From NCBI GenBank assembly GCA_016716405.1, contig JADJWK010000001.1, forward strand, positions 744,001 through 808,000: 64,000 nucleotides of DNA, in the 5' to 3' direction. Below, in pieces: positions 15,134 to 24,129 of this stretch. Within the stretch, counting starts at the first letter, position 1. Each line of letters starts with the position of its first letter. The stretch is from Candidatus Melainabacteria bacterium. Lineage in GTDB: Bacteria > Cyanobacteriota > Vampirovibrionia > Obscuribacterales > Obscuribacteraceae. The notes beneath the pieces were generated by a model that saw nothing but the letters and a program-made list of their open reading frames with translations, did not search any database and was not told the DNA's origin. The position numbers and the translations under genes are program-made.

Positions 15134-18100
15134 ATGCTCAAGGTACAGAATAAAGACAACCAGGCTCAGGGATCTACCCCGGGAGAAGTGGCGGATAAGG
15201 AGATTTCCAGACCGCAGTCGAAGGTCGCCGATTATATGGATCGATATTTCGAGTCCACCCAGGAGACCCTGGTCGGTCTTTATGCCAAGCGCGACTCCCT
15301 GACCGGACAGCCCGTGGAGGACGTCAACGGAATCATCGATAGAGTATCTACTTCAGTAGCCGTGGCGGAGCTCAAATATGTACTTTCGCCCGAAGAGATT
15401 GTCGAGATCTCTCTTGATGCTGCCGTCGGGCATCCTGTAACGATCCACTGGGCTTCCATATTCAGCGATCATATCGGCAATCAGAAGTTCTGGGCCAATA
15501 CCCCCGCCAACATCAATGCCGATCCAGAGGTCGCCCTCGATGTTCTCAAATACTGGGCTTACGGCAAGCTCGCCGAGATGAAGGAGGACGAGATCTGGCT
15601 TCGCTCGGAGGATCTGCGCCGGGCCGTGCTCAGTAAGAATACCGCCAGTCTCTCCGATCACGAAGTGAAGATGGGAGAGCTCTCGGCGCGCTTGAGAGGC
15701 AAAGGCTGCCTGGCAGCCTGCGGCGTGGCCTATGTCGAGGATAGCCTCGAGGGCATTCAGGAAGCCGCTCGCATCGAAGCTCTGGCTGCTAAGGCCGCTA
15801 TGGGTATGGGATTGAATACCTCGAGCCTGAGACCATGGGCTTCGATCATCTCTAATGGTGCTGCCGCTTCCGGTCCGGATCGTTTTTACGAGAAGACCAT
15901 CGCCAAGGCCGTGGAAGCGGTAGCCCAGGGCGGCCGCCGTGGCGGTGCCCTGATCGAGCTGCGCAACTCGGATCATCCCGATATCCTTTTCTTCATAGAC
16001 AAGAAGAAGTTGACGCCACCGCCTGTGATGTCGGCTATCTACAAAAAAATGGAGAAGGACTTCCCGCAGCAATCCGGAGAAGACAATCTCTCTTACAAGA
16101 AGCGTATTCTCCAGCTCAGTGAGACCCGGTACGGTGAGCTCTATGCTCAGTATCTCGAGAAGCAGAACTATCTCAAGAACACTAATGTCACGGTTCTGGC
16201 CATGCCCGGATTCATGGAGGCGGTCTCCCGGAAAGAGTTCTATCCGGCCTCCTTCAACAATGCTCGCTGGTCGGGACCGCTTTTTGATCCCAGGCACCCT
16301 GTTCTCGATGAGAAGACCGGCCAGATCAAGGTCAATCGCCTGACCAAAGAGCCCGTTTACGATGAGTATTCCGTTGATCTGTCGGTCTATCCCGAAGCTA
16401 TCGAGGCAGCACGCAAAGCCAAGAACTCCATCGTCGAGATCACCGATCGCTATGTGCGGGTTCGGGGACAGTTCTATGCTCCGGATGTGTTCCAGCGTAT
16501 TGTGGAAGGCATGCGTGATTCTGGCGAGCCCGGTCTGGGTTTCTACGAGACCATCAACAAGGGCAATGCCAACGATCATGTCTACGATCTCAACACCTGC
16601 AATCCCTGCGGCGAGCAATTCCTGCCTGCCGGCCCCGGCAAGGACGGACGCTTCTACATGGGCAACTGCAATCTGTCCTCAATGCACGCCGCTCACGAGG
16701 CGTTCTGGAATCCGGACGGTACTTACAACATGGCTCAAATGTCTACCGTCGCCAAAATCCAGCAGCGTTTCATGGATAATGTCACCGATGTGAGCTGGTA
16801 TCCGATTCCGGCCCAGAACATGACTGCTCGTATGGAAAGACGCAACGGTGGCGGTTTTGCCGGTATCGCCGAGTTCCTCTCCCGTCTCGGCCTCGAGTTC
16901 GGCAGCAAGGAAGCTCTGGCGGCCACCGAGCAGCTCTTCGCCAGTTACACCAGGGCCAGCGTCGAAGCCTCGATGGCTCTTGCCAAAGAGCGAGGGGTCT
17001 ATCCTCTCTGGGAGGGCAGCAAGTTCCAGAAGAAAGGCTTGCGGGTTCGCAATTCCTGTATGACCAACAACGCTCCCACCGGTACCCTGGCTCAGGCGCT
17101 GCAGACAAGCTGGGGAGTGGACCCGCACAACGGCATCGTCTTCTCCCGAAAGGTCCGTTCGCGTTTTGTCGACTTCGTCGCGCCCGGTTTCAAGGATCTC
17201 ATGCAAAAGCATGGTGCCTGGCCTGAGAGCATTGAAGCGCAGGATGCCCTGATTGCCAAGATTCGGGCCAATCACAAGTCTTGCCGGGGCATCGCCGAGA
17301 TTCCCGAAGCGGTCCAGAAAGCCTTCCCGATCAGGGTGGAAGTCGAGCCGGAAGCTTATATCAAGCATCTTGCCGCTATCCACCGCGGAGCCGACGAGTT
17401 TCCCGAGGCCTTCAACTCGGTGTCCAATACCTGCTCCATCCCGCTCGAATCGAGTGAAGAGTCTGTCTTCCAGGCTGCCATGCTGGCCTGGAGGCTCGGG
17501 GTCAAAGACATCACTTTCTATCCGGACGGCAGCAGGCTCTCGCAACCGGTCGAGAAGATCGCTAAAGAAGACTATGAGCGCGAGTCTGACCTGCTTACCC
17601 AGCTAGGTCACCAGGAGCGCCGCTCTATCGACGTGGAAGAGACGACCGGCAAGACTTACAAGGTCAGAGTCGGCTCGCCGGATGGAGGCTCCACCCTGCA
17701 TGTCAGCCTCAACCACGAGAAAGATCGACCCGGCGAGCTCATCGAGGTCTATGCCAGAATGGGCAAACCCGGAGCGGTCGAGTCAGGTCTCTTCGAAGCC
17801 GTCGGCAGGCTTGCTTCCGCTTTTCTGCAGTATGCGGCCGAGTTCGGAGAAGACGAGCGAGCCAAAGCAGAGATCACCATCGTTCGCCAGCTGGTGAACA
17901 TCCAGTCCGGCTATCCGGCTTTCTTCAAGTTTGGCGATACCGAAAAGCCCGTGGTCGTACAATCGCCCTGCGACGGTCTCGCCAAGTCCATTCAGCACTA
18001 TCGGCGCCACTATATGGACAGCCTTTCGCCCTGCGAAACGCCGGCTTCCGGACGGCCGGAGCAGGTCGCAGCGCTGGACGTGGCTGCAATCACTCCCACC

Positions 18101-18214
18101 ACTCCAACCAATATCAGTGCGGTGGTTGTTTGCAGCAAGTGTGGTGGAGAGTCCTGGCTCAAAATCGACGGATGCAATGTCTGCCAGAGCTGTGGCTATT
18201 CAAAATGCGGCTGA
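15134..18214 (+). CDS. nrdJ: adenosylcobalamin-dependent (class II) ribonucleotide reductase
   Basis: Reduces ribonucleotides to deoxyribonucleotides using coenzyme B12, without needing oxygen. About 1026 residues from ATG 15134 (AGGAAGG upstream). Landmarks: AACGVAYVEDSLEGIQ near residue 195, GGRRGGALIELRNSDHPDI, the active-site NPCGEQFLPAGPGKDG, GNCNLSSMH, APTGTLAQALQTSWGVDP, NTCSIPLESSEESVF (second redox Cys) and a C-terminal zinc-ribbon-like CSKCGGES...CQSCGYSKCG. These are typical of the long cyanobacterial/actinobacterial NrdJ. It is the only gene of its transcript and is followed by two hairpins. Confidence 0.95.
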   Translation: MLKVQNKDNQAQGSTPGEVADKEISRPQSKVADYMDRYFESTQETLVGLYAKRDSLTGQPVEDVNGIIDRVSTSVAVAELKYVLSPEEIVEISLDAAVGHPVTIHWASIFSDHIGNQKFWANTPANINADPEVALDVLKYWAYGKLAEMKEDEIWLRSEDLRRAVLSKNTASLSDHEVKMGELSARLRGKGCLAACGVAYVEDSLEGIQEAARIEALAAKAAMGMGLNTSSLRPWASIISNGAAASGPDRFYEKTIAKAVEAVAQGGRRGGALIELRNSDHPDILFFIDKKKLTPPPVMSAIYKKMEKDFPQQSGEDNLSYKKRILQLSETRYGELYAQYLEKQNYLKNTNVTVLAMPGFMEAVSRKEFYPASFNNARWSGPLFDPRHPVLDEKTGQIKVNRLTKEPVYDEYSVDLSVYPEAIEAARKAKNSIVEITDRYVRVRGQFYAPDVFQRIVEGMRDSGEPGLGFYETINKGNANDHVYDLNTCNPCGEQFLPAGPGKDGRFYMGNCNLSSMHAAHEAFWNPDGTYNMAQMSTVAKIQQRFMDNVTDVSWYPIPAQNMTARMERRNGGGFAGIAEFLSRLGLEFGSKEALAATEQLFASYTRASVEASMALAKERGVYPLWEGSKFQKKGLRVRNSCMTNNAPTGTLAQALQTSWGVDPHNGIVFSRKVRSRFVDFVAPGFKDLMQKHGAWPESIEAQDALIAKIRANHKSCRGIAEIPEAVQKAFPIRVEVEPEAYIKHLAAIHRGADEFPEAFNSVSNTCSIPLESSEESVFQAAMLAWRLGVKDITFYPDGSRLSQPVEKIAKEDYERESDLLTQLGHQERRSIDVEETTGKTYKVRVGSPDGGSTLHVSLNHEKDRPGELIEVYARMGKPGAVESGLFEAVGRLASAFLQYAAEFGEDERAKAEITIVRQLVNIQSGYPAFFKFGDTEKPVVVQSPCDGLAKSIQHYRRHYMDSLSPCETPASGRPEQVAALDVAAITPTTPTNISAVVVCSKCGGESWLKIDGCNVCQSCGYSKCG

Positions 18215-18243
18215 TATCAGGTAAACCTGGCTGACAGCAAACT

Positions 18244-18333
18244 GAAACGCCTGCCCCCGGCAGGCGTTTCATCGCCATAAAACGCCAAACCGCCTCGAAG
18301 AGAAGCGGTCCGTGCGTAAATGGCGATTTTTTG
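18244..18333 (+). terminator. tandem terminators after nrdJ
   Basis: Hairpin 1: GAAACGCCTGCC pairs perfectly with GGCAGGCGTTTC (18244-18270). Hairpin 2: ATCGCCAT pairs with ATGGCGAT followed by TTTTTT (18271-18333). The remaining 315 bases to the next start show no other feature. Confidence 0.85.
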
Positions 18334-18648
18334 ATGGTTAACGTTACCAAGTTGAGACTGCCCAAGAATCAACTCTCGATCTACTTTTCATTGATTAAAT
18401 CTCGAAGAATTTATAGGACTGTTCAGTCTCGAAGTGGTGCCTGGACGGATGAGAGCCGACCGGAGGGCATGAAAGCGAGATTTGTAAGCCCCCGGGTGGT
18501 ATGAAGTTATTGCTACCGGGCCTCGAGTGTGTATCATGGTTACGGTAGCCCCCTCAACCGGGCGATTTACTAGTTAGTCAGGTAGTTGTTTCCCCATAAA
18601 GTAGCGTGCCAACGCCGCAAGAGATCGCTGAAAGGCGATTCTAAAGCT

Positions 18649-19644
18649 ATGACAGACGACAACAGGCCCCCAGCCCCGACTAAAACGCACAAGGATTACT
18701 ATTACATCCTTGGTGTCAGGCCGAATGCAACTGGCGCCGAGATTCAAGAGGCGTACGGCGATCTCTACGAGAAGTTCGGTCCTCATATCGCTGCTCATGC
18801 CATCGACCCCGATGTGCAGGCACGAACCTACCGTGATATCTGCGATGCCTACGAAGTCCTCATGGATCCCGGTAAGCGGCGAGAGTACGACCAGAACAGC
18901 CAGGCGTCCAGACAGACTTCAGACGTTCGGGCTCTCTGGGGCAAAGTCACGAAAGACAAGAAAGAGGCCAAAGAGAAGACCAACCGTCCCAGCGATGATA
19001 TCCAGCAAGTCCAGATCCAGGCCCAGGCGCTGGAGATGGAAATCGAGGTGACTCTGAAAGAAGCCGTGAAAGGCACTCGAAAGCAGGTAATCATTACCGA
19101 TCCGACTCCATGCGAGAAATGTGTCGAGAAAAAGCCGATGGAGCGCATGCAATGCGACAGTTGCAGAGGTCTGGGGTATTTCAACGTCGATCGCACCATC
19201 GAGCTCGAGCTTCCCACCGGACTCTATGACGGTCTGGAGATCAGGCGCCAGGGGCAGGGCCGCTGGGATCTAAGGGCAGGCAAGTATGGCGATCTGATTA
19301 TCAAGATCAAGCTACGGGACCATCCCTGCCTGGAAGTCGTGGACAAGGACCTGCGATGCATGGTTCCTGTAACAATTTACGAGGCCATGCTCGGCGCCGA
19401 GATTCAGGTGCCGACCGCCACCGGTAAAGTAACCATGAAGATTCAGCCTCTCACTCAGGTCGGCCGGACTTACCGGCTCAAGGGTCTTGGGCTGGCCGGT
19501 CACGACATGCTGGTGGTGATCGATGTCGTGATTCCCAAAAAGCTCACCGGAGAAGAGGTCAAGCTATACAGGAGGCTCCAGCAGCTCTCCGAAGAAGTGA
19601 ATCCGAGAGTCGAGATGTTTCGGAAGCTGGAAGGCTTGTCATAG
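18649..19644 (+). CDS. DnaJ-like protein lacking the HPD motif
   Basis: About 331 residues from ATG 18649. The N-terminal 70 residues follow the J-domain pattern (DYYYILGVRPNATGAEIQEAY ... YEVLMDPGKRREYDQ). The loop that should contain His-Pro-Asp, needed to stimulate DnaK, reads KFGPHIAAHAIDPD instead. The zinc-finger region keeps only two of four CXXC motifs (CEKC and CDSCRGLG). The C-terminal substrate-binding part is present (ELELPTGLYDGLEIRRQGQG, PVTIYEAMLGAEIQVPT). It may hold substrates without driving DnaK. It sits alone, with no dnaK or grpE nearby. Confidence 0.85.
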   Translation: MTDDNRPPAPTKTHKDYYYILGVRPNATGAEIQEAYGDLYEKFGPHIAAHAIDPDVQARTYRDICDAYEVLMDPGKRREYDQNSQASRQTSDVRALWGKVTKDKKEAKEKTNRPSDDIQQVQIQAQALEMEIEVTLKEAVKGTRKQVIITDPTPCEKCVEKKPMERMQCDSCRGLGYFNVDRTIELELPTGLYDGLEIRRQGQGRWDLRAGKYGDLIIKIKLRDHPCLEVVDKDLRCMVPVTIYEAMLGAEIQVPTATGKVTMKIQPLTQVGRTYRLKGLGLAGHDMLVVIDVVIPKKLTGEEVKLYRRLQQLSEEVNPRVEMFRKLEGLS

Positions 19645-20150
19645 GTTTGTCATAGCTTCGCTAACTGTCTAGCAAGACCACATTTGAAGGGTTTTTTGGC
19701 TTCTTAACCGTTCGGCCAGCCTGATGAATGTTTGGAATCTGATTATCATGGTGAATAGACCGGGCTTTACGGGTTCTTGATAACCGGTGATGGCTTCTGG
19801 CGGTTAAGGGTTCCTCTTGGCAATATTAAGATAATCTTGCTCTAAACCTAAGCTCTATGAGCCTTTCTACGTTGAGATCGAGAGTATGTAGCTACTACGC
19901 TCAAAGTATCTTTCCGTTTGTTGCTTAATCCGAGAATTTCTCCTCACCCGCTTATTTGACTGCAACTGACAGCTTCGCTCCACCTTGCGCCGGCAAGCAC
20001 AGGTTTGTACCGCTCGGGGTTTCCCGGTGGTCAGGAGCGAAAAGCGCGCGAGGAGTTTAGCACAGCCCCCAACTAACCAAGAGCGTGCTCGCCAGTTCGT
20101 CGTCGGGTCTCCCGGCTGACGCTCGTGCGAGCCATAAGGAGTTAGTAACC
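19645..20150. other. 506-base gene-free region before cluster C
   Basis: No credible coding frame. The first third is AT-rich. Near the 3' end GCTCGC and GCGAGC (20088-20133) enclose a hairpin ending 17 bases before the ATG, followed by the AAGGAG binding site. This is probably the promoter and leader of cluster C. Confidence 0.45.
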
Positions 20151-21149
20151 ATGACACGAATCAAAAAGTCATCTACGAGGGGTGTGGCGAAGAAGATTGC
20201 CAAGCAGACGGGTTACGATCGTGAGGTGGTCGAGAAGGCCATCGTCAACGCTATCGCGACCCGCAACCGGGACAAGGCGGACGGGTATCTGTCCTACGCA
20301 GGTATCATGCCGCTCGACCTCCCGGATGGCACCAGGATCGCCGTCCTACCGGACATTCACGTGCCGGCGCATGACAAACGCATCATGTGGGCGATCAAAG
20401 CGTTCCTGGAAGACTTCAAGCCGCACATCTTGATTTTTATCGGCGACGTCGCCGATGTTTTTGCTCTCTCTCGATGGCCGAAGCCGCCGCGTGTGCGCGT
20501 CGACATCCAGAAGGAGCTCGACGAGACTCGTCGTCTCGTTGATAGCCTGATGAAGATTTCGGGCGCCTACTGGGTGTTCTACATCATGGGCAACCATGAA
20601 GACCGCGCCCGCCGCTACCTCACGGACCCGGCGTCCGGACTGTCCAACGTTCTGGACTTCGCCACCCGTGAGCCCATCATGTCCTTCCACGGTCTGATGG
20701 GATACAAGCCTGGTGACCCGGTCACTTTCATCTACGACCTCGACGAGCGCTCCGGCTTCGGTGGCGCCGTGGTCGTGAACGGTGACATGGAGTATCACCA
20801 TGGCTACATCGTTCGTCCCAAGCCCGGTGCCAGCCCTCTGGCTGACGCCGATCGTCAGGGCCGCTCGGTGACCCATGGTCACACGCACCGTGCCGGTATG
20901 CGTGTGCGCCAGAAGAACAATGGCGATATCCTCCGTGGTATCGAGCTTGGCCACGTCGTCGACGTGACGCACCCGTACCTGGGTTACGCCAACCTGCTCA
21001 ACAACTGGCATCCGGCTCTCGGTGCCTCTCTGGTCGTCGGCGGCAAGGTGCACACGCAAGTGCTGCCCATCAAGCAGGTCGACCACAAGGGGCGCAAGAA
21101 GTACACCCTGGTGTACGCCGGCAAGGTCTATCGGGCTTCCGACCGTTAA
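20151..21149 (+). CDS. calcineurin-like metallophosphoesterase
   Basis: 332 residues from ATG 20151 (AAGGAG upstream). The complete metallophosphoesterase metal-site motifs are present: D-x-H in VLPDIHVPAHD (Asp68, His70), GDVAD (Asp99), GNHED (Asn148, His149) and THGHTH (His242-His246). The family includes phosphodiesterases, nucleases and phosphatases. The closest look-alikes are phage and plasmid phosphoesterases. Residues 1-30 are basic and may bind nucleic acid. It is followed at 21170 by a HAD protein and at 21952 by a homologue that has lost the metal ligands. Tyrosine is coded TAC in 12 of 15 cases, a sharper bias than in nrdJ nearby. Confidence 0.88.
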   Translation: MTRIKKSSTRGVAKKIAKQTGYDREVVEKAIVNAIATRNRDKADGYLSYAGIMPLDLPDGTRIAVLPDIHVPAHDKRIMWAIKAFLEDFKPHILIFIGDVADVFALSRWPKPPRVRVDIQKELDETRRLVDSLMKISGAYWVFYIMGNHEDRARRYLTDPASGLSNVLDFATREPIMSFHGLMGYKPGDPVTFIYDLDERSGFGGAVVVNGDMEYHHGYIVRPKPGASPLADADRQGRSVTHGHTHRAGMRVRQKNNGDILRGIELGHVVDVTHPYLGYANLLNNWHPALGASLVVGGKVHTQVLPIKQVDHKGRKKYTLVYAGKVYRASDR

Positions 21150-21169
21150 TTAGAAAAGGAGTGCACATC

Positions 21170-21940
21170 ATGAGCACAAACAAAGCTAAGGCGGGCGGTA
21201 GCAGGCGTGGCATCAAGCGCGCCACCAACTGGCCGCCCAAGAGCGTTCTTTCGCCGGGCGAAGACTTCAAGTGGATGCCGGAGGTCATTTTCGACCTCCA
21301 CAACACGCTTGTGGACTGGACCGGCCGTTTCGCCGAGTTCGTGAACCTGCAGTACGGTCACAGCATCGACGCCAAGTCGGTGTCGTTCTACCACATGCAG
21401 TTCGACCCGGAAAACGCCCTTACCAACGCAGAGTTCCTGGACGCCTTCGTCGCCTTCGCGCGCCGAGCCAAGGGCGGCTACGGTGATCTCGAGCCCTACG
21501 ACGGAGTCGTCGAGGCGCTCAAAGAGATCAAGGACGCCGGGATCGATGTCAAAGTCTGGACCTGGACGCCCGGTGCGGCGGAGGCTCGTATCGACAACGG
21601 TACGTCTTCCTACAACACCGGTATCGCCCAGGGTGTCACCAAGAACCTGGTGGCGAAGCTCGGTCTCGATCCCGATCGCGACCTGCGTTTCATCAAGCCA
21701 GGCGAGAAGAAGTACGAGATGATCGAGGAGCACATCCCTCTGATGGTCGAAGACTCGCCCGAAACGGCGGTCGGCGTCGGTCAGATCGCTCACGCGGCCA
21801 TCCTCGTGCCCGAGTCCTACAATGCGGGCATCGTGGCACCGAACGTCCTTCGTCTCGATCACCGAGGTCAGCTCGCTCCCACCGTCATCGACTTCTTCAA
21901 GAAGCTCGAGAAGGCGGGCGTGCTGCACCGCACCAGCTAA
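21170..21940 (+). CDS. HAD-superfamily phosphatase-like protein
   Basis: 256 residues from ATG 21170, eight bases after GGAG. Haloacid dehalogenase motifs in order: FDLHNTLVDW (motif I nucleophile Asp, though the usual second Asp is Asn: DLHNT), VWTWTPG (motif II Thr), Lys in RFIKPGEKKYE, and MVEDSPE (motif IV). The changed second Asp may reduce phosphatase activity or alter chemistry. The gene lies 20 bases after the phosphoesterase and 11 bases before its degenerate relative, so the three form one operon. Confidence 0.78.
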   Translation: MSTNKAKAGGSRRGIKRATNWPPKSVLSPGEDFKWMPEVIFDLHNTLVDWTGRFAEFVNLQYGHSIDAKSVSFYHMQFDPENALTNAEFLDAFVAFARRAKGGYGDLEPYDGVVEALKEIKDAGIDVKVWTWTPGAAEARIDNGTSSYNTGIAQGVTKNLVAKLGLDPDRDLRFIKPGEKKYEMIEEHIPLMVEDSPETAVGVGQIAHAAILVPESYNAGIVAPNVLRLDHRGQLAPTVIDFFKKLEKAGVLHRTS

Positions 21941-21951
21941 GGAGGTTTACC

Positions 21952-23103
21952 ATGTCCAAGGGAACCAGCTTTAAGAGAGTGACGGTGAAAGAAGACGCGA
22001 AGACGTCACTGGCGGAGGCGGGCATCTTCGAGTTGTCCAAGCTCCCCGACGGCACGCGTATCGTCGCTCTCGGTTACATGTATTACCCGCATCACGACCG
22101 CAACCTGGTCGAGACGGTTCTGGACTACCTGCGAGCCACCAAGCCTGGCGTCGTCTTCCTCCTCGGTGGTGTCATCGATGAGGACGCGTTCAAGGCTTTC
22201 GGTGAGGACCAGGACAATTACCTGCACCAGTACCCGGAAACGGCTGAGGTGCAGGCTGCCATGGCCGCCGGCGGCTTCGAGGACCAGGTCCTGAAGCTCG
22301 GCGAGACCTGCGGCAAGTTCATCGAGTCGATCCAGGAGGCTTCGGGTGGGATGGTCATCTACATCCCCTCGGCCACCCACCTCTCGATGAGCAACGAGGT
22401 CCGGATCATGGAGTGGATCCAGCAGTCCAAGCGGATCCGCGACAGCTGGGCAGTCAATCACCAGGATGCTTCCGACCTGCCGTCGGACCCCTCGATTGAG
22501 CTGCCCAAGAGCCTCGAGCTCCTGTTCAACCTGCACAACCATCCGTGGATCCGGGTCCAGCCCTACAACTCGGGCGTCCTGGTGAACGGCAAGTTCCTGT
22601 TCAAGATCGGCGATTTCCGCCGCCGCAGCCCCGGTGACACGTCCTACGTGGACTGGGAGCAGGACGGCTTCGACGGAATCATCCGGTCTTTCGACGGCAA
22701 GGTCTCGTCCTCCTGGATGAGCCGTGCCGAGCACACCATGCCCGGCCTGCAGCTCACCTTCAACGAGCAGCACGAGGTCGGGTTCCTGTGGGACAGGAAG
22801 CGCATGGGTCACCTGCGTGACTATGACCGCCGCGCTCCGGGCTTCTGGACCGGCGTCGTGGTCGACGGTGACATCTTCGGTCAGTCTGTGCCCATCATCG
22901 GTGGCAACGATGGACGGCGCTCGTTCGTCGTCGACGGCGTTGCCTACACCGAGAAGGACGCCTGCTGCCTCACCCGCGGCAAGGAGATTCCCTTCGGTCC
23001 CCGCGACCTGGAGAAGCACGAGCACGAGGATCCTCGCCGGATCCCCGCGCCGGCTCGCCTGGAAGACGAGGGTGAGGGCGAGGGCGAAGACGCCGAGTCC
23101 TGA
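21952..23103 (+). CDS. degenerate metallophosphoesterase homologue (predicted pseudoenzyme)
   Basis: 383 residues from ATG 21952 after AAGGAGG. It aligns with the phosphoesterase at 20151: LPDGTRIVALGYMYYPHHD against LPDGTRIAVLPDIHVPAHD, LLGGVIDE against FIGDVADV, and matching ends (IIGGNDGRRSFVVDGVAYT). The ligands are gone: Asp68 and His70 become Tyr, Asp99 becomes Gly, the NH of GNHED becomes AT, and HGHTH is missing. The reading frame is intact and has its own good ribosome binding site, so it is probably kept as a partner or regulator. The C-terminus adds an acidic EGEGEGED tail. Confidence 0.75.
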   Translation: MSKGTSFKRVTVKEDAKTSLAEAGIFELSKLPDGTRIVALGYMYYPHHDRNLVETVLDYLRATKPGVVFLLGGVIDEDAFKAFGEDQDNYLHQYPETAEVQAAMAAGGFEDQVLKLGETCGKFIESIQEASGGMVIYIPSATHLSMSNEVRIMEWIQQSKRIRDSWAVNHQDASDLPSDPSIELPKSLELLFNLHNHPWIRVQPYNSGVLVNGKFLFKIGDFRRRSPGDTSYVDWEQDGFDGIIRSFDGKVSSSWMSRAEHTMPGLQLTFNEQHEVGFLWDRKRMGHLRDYDRRAPGFWTGVVVDGDIFGQSVPIIGGNDGRRSFVVDGVAYTEKDACCLTRGKEIPFGPRDLEKHEHEDPRRIPAPARLEDEGEGEGEDAES

Positions 23104-23181
23104 GCAAGTGGAGCTGCCGGCTCCCAGGAAAGATAGCCCGGTCCGGATCGCAGATTCGGAACGGTCGCTCGAATAATCGGG

Positions 23182-23263
23182 GGAGCGGCTCGCCTGGCGA
23201 GTCGCTCCTTCCGGTTTTCGGCGAGGAGACCAGCTTGTGCCCACGGGCACTCAGCTGGTTTTC
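23182..23263 (+). terminator. two hairpins after the phosphoesterase operon
   Basis: Hairpin 1 pairs GGAGCG with CGCTCC around CGCC/GGCG (23182-23208). Hairpin 2 pairs ACCAGCT with AGCTGGT and inside it GTGCCC with GGGCAC, followed by TTTTCGC (23230-23263). They end the three-gene transcript. Confidence 0.75.
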
Positions 23264-23278
23264 GCTTTACAGTTAAAA

Positions 23279-23301
23279 TACTATAAAGAGTAGTGAAAAA
23301 C
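23279..23301 (+). repeat. cluster-end motif, site 2
   Basis: TACTATAAAGAGTAGTGAAA, same orientation as the other sites, 15 bases after the terminator. It runs into a second imperfect hairpin (AAAACAG...CTGTTTT). Confidence 0.65.
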
Positions 23302-23395
23302 AGAGCTTATAGCCCTGTTTTCGAGCATACTTGTAAGTTCAAAGCAAGTTAGCAGTGAAGGTCAGGCGGGCTCGGTTCGAGATTTCGGACCGGCA

Positions 23396-23675
23396 GTTTG
23401 CCTGCCGGTGAGCAATTTTAATCTACCTGCTTTGAACGGACTGGTATGGGAGTGTCCGCGAGTTTTTATAGCATCAACGACCTGAAAGTGAGATTTTTAG
23501 GCGTTTCTGACGTATTTTTCGCCGTTTTTTATGGCATAAACGCATTTTTGGTCTGGCAATGGAAATACTAGGATCTTTACGGCAGCTTGCGGGGAACTCG
23601 ACATTAGCGGGGACTCTAGCTTCAGTGTGCCTGCCGATGGGCATTTTCATCTACCGGCCCTGAACGGACAGGTAT
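23396..23675 (+). repeat. pair of diverged direct repeats
   Basis: Bases about 23396-23447 and 23626-23675 share TGCCTGCCGRTG, then ATCTACC and TGAACGGAC, then GGTATG, with roughly 80 percent identity. The spacing is about 230 bases. The end of the second copy (CAGGTATGTTTTCG) also resembles CAGGTATGTTTTTCG just before cluster-end site 6 at 60937. Confidence 0.6.
23468..23545 (+). repeat. dispersed intergenic repeat, copy 1
   Basis: ATAGCATC, then GATTTTTAGGCGTTTCTG, then CGTATTTTTCGCCGTTTTTT and ATGGCATAAACGCAT. It matches 32195-32276 over about 75 bases with only scattered differences. Both copies are T-rich and intergenic, in the same orientation. Confidence 0.65.
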
Positions 23676-24129
23676 GTTTTCGAGTATCGAGTACTGAGTA
23701 TAGAGATAGGGGGCTATGTAGCATATGACGCTGGGGACAAGTTCTTTACGGAAAACCTGTCCTGGCAGGCATAAAGTGCAGGAGCCCGTGATGCAGGATC
23801 CCGGCAAGGATTCCTGCGGCATATTAACCGCCTTTCATATCTGCGCTAGCTACTATTCAAAGAAGGCTCCTGGTAATTACACCACTGAGGTTGGCGATCT
23901 CGCTCTTATTTAGCTGGGGATTCATGACCTCCAGAAGCTAGGTTTCGATTACATGCTCTCTTGATTCTTCTATCTGTGTGAAAGCCACGCCCTAATCTCT
24001 TATCTACTATCCAGATGCTCGATATCGGTGAACTCGTTCGCCGGTGTTCTGCCGTGTCTGGGGGGTTCGGCTGCACCGGTGGGGTCGACTCGAGCGTGCC
24101 CTTCAACTGTCTACTGACGGAGAACTGAT

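Larger units (their letters stand above)
23302..24129. other. 828-base gene-free region with repeats
   Basis: No convincing gene. It contains two diverged copies of a 50-base segment (23396 and 23626) and one copy of a dispersed repeat (23468-23545), listed separately. The last 120 bases are GC-richer and are probably the leader of the gene at 24130. Confidence 0.55.

Noticed and set aside
22006..23250. 414-codon minus-strand frame opposite the phosphoesterase homologue
   Set aside because: Shadow frame caused by GC-rich codon use; the plus-strand gene has a strong binding site and a homologue next to it.
23725..23913. 62-codon frame in the 23.3-24.1 kb gap
   Set aside because: No binding site before the ATG and composition like the surrounding noncoding DNA.
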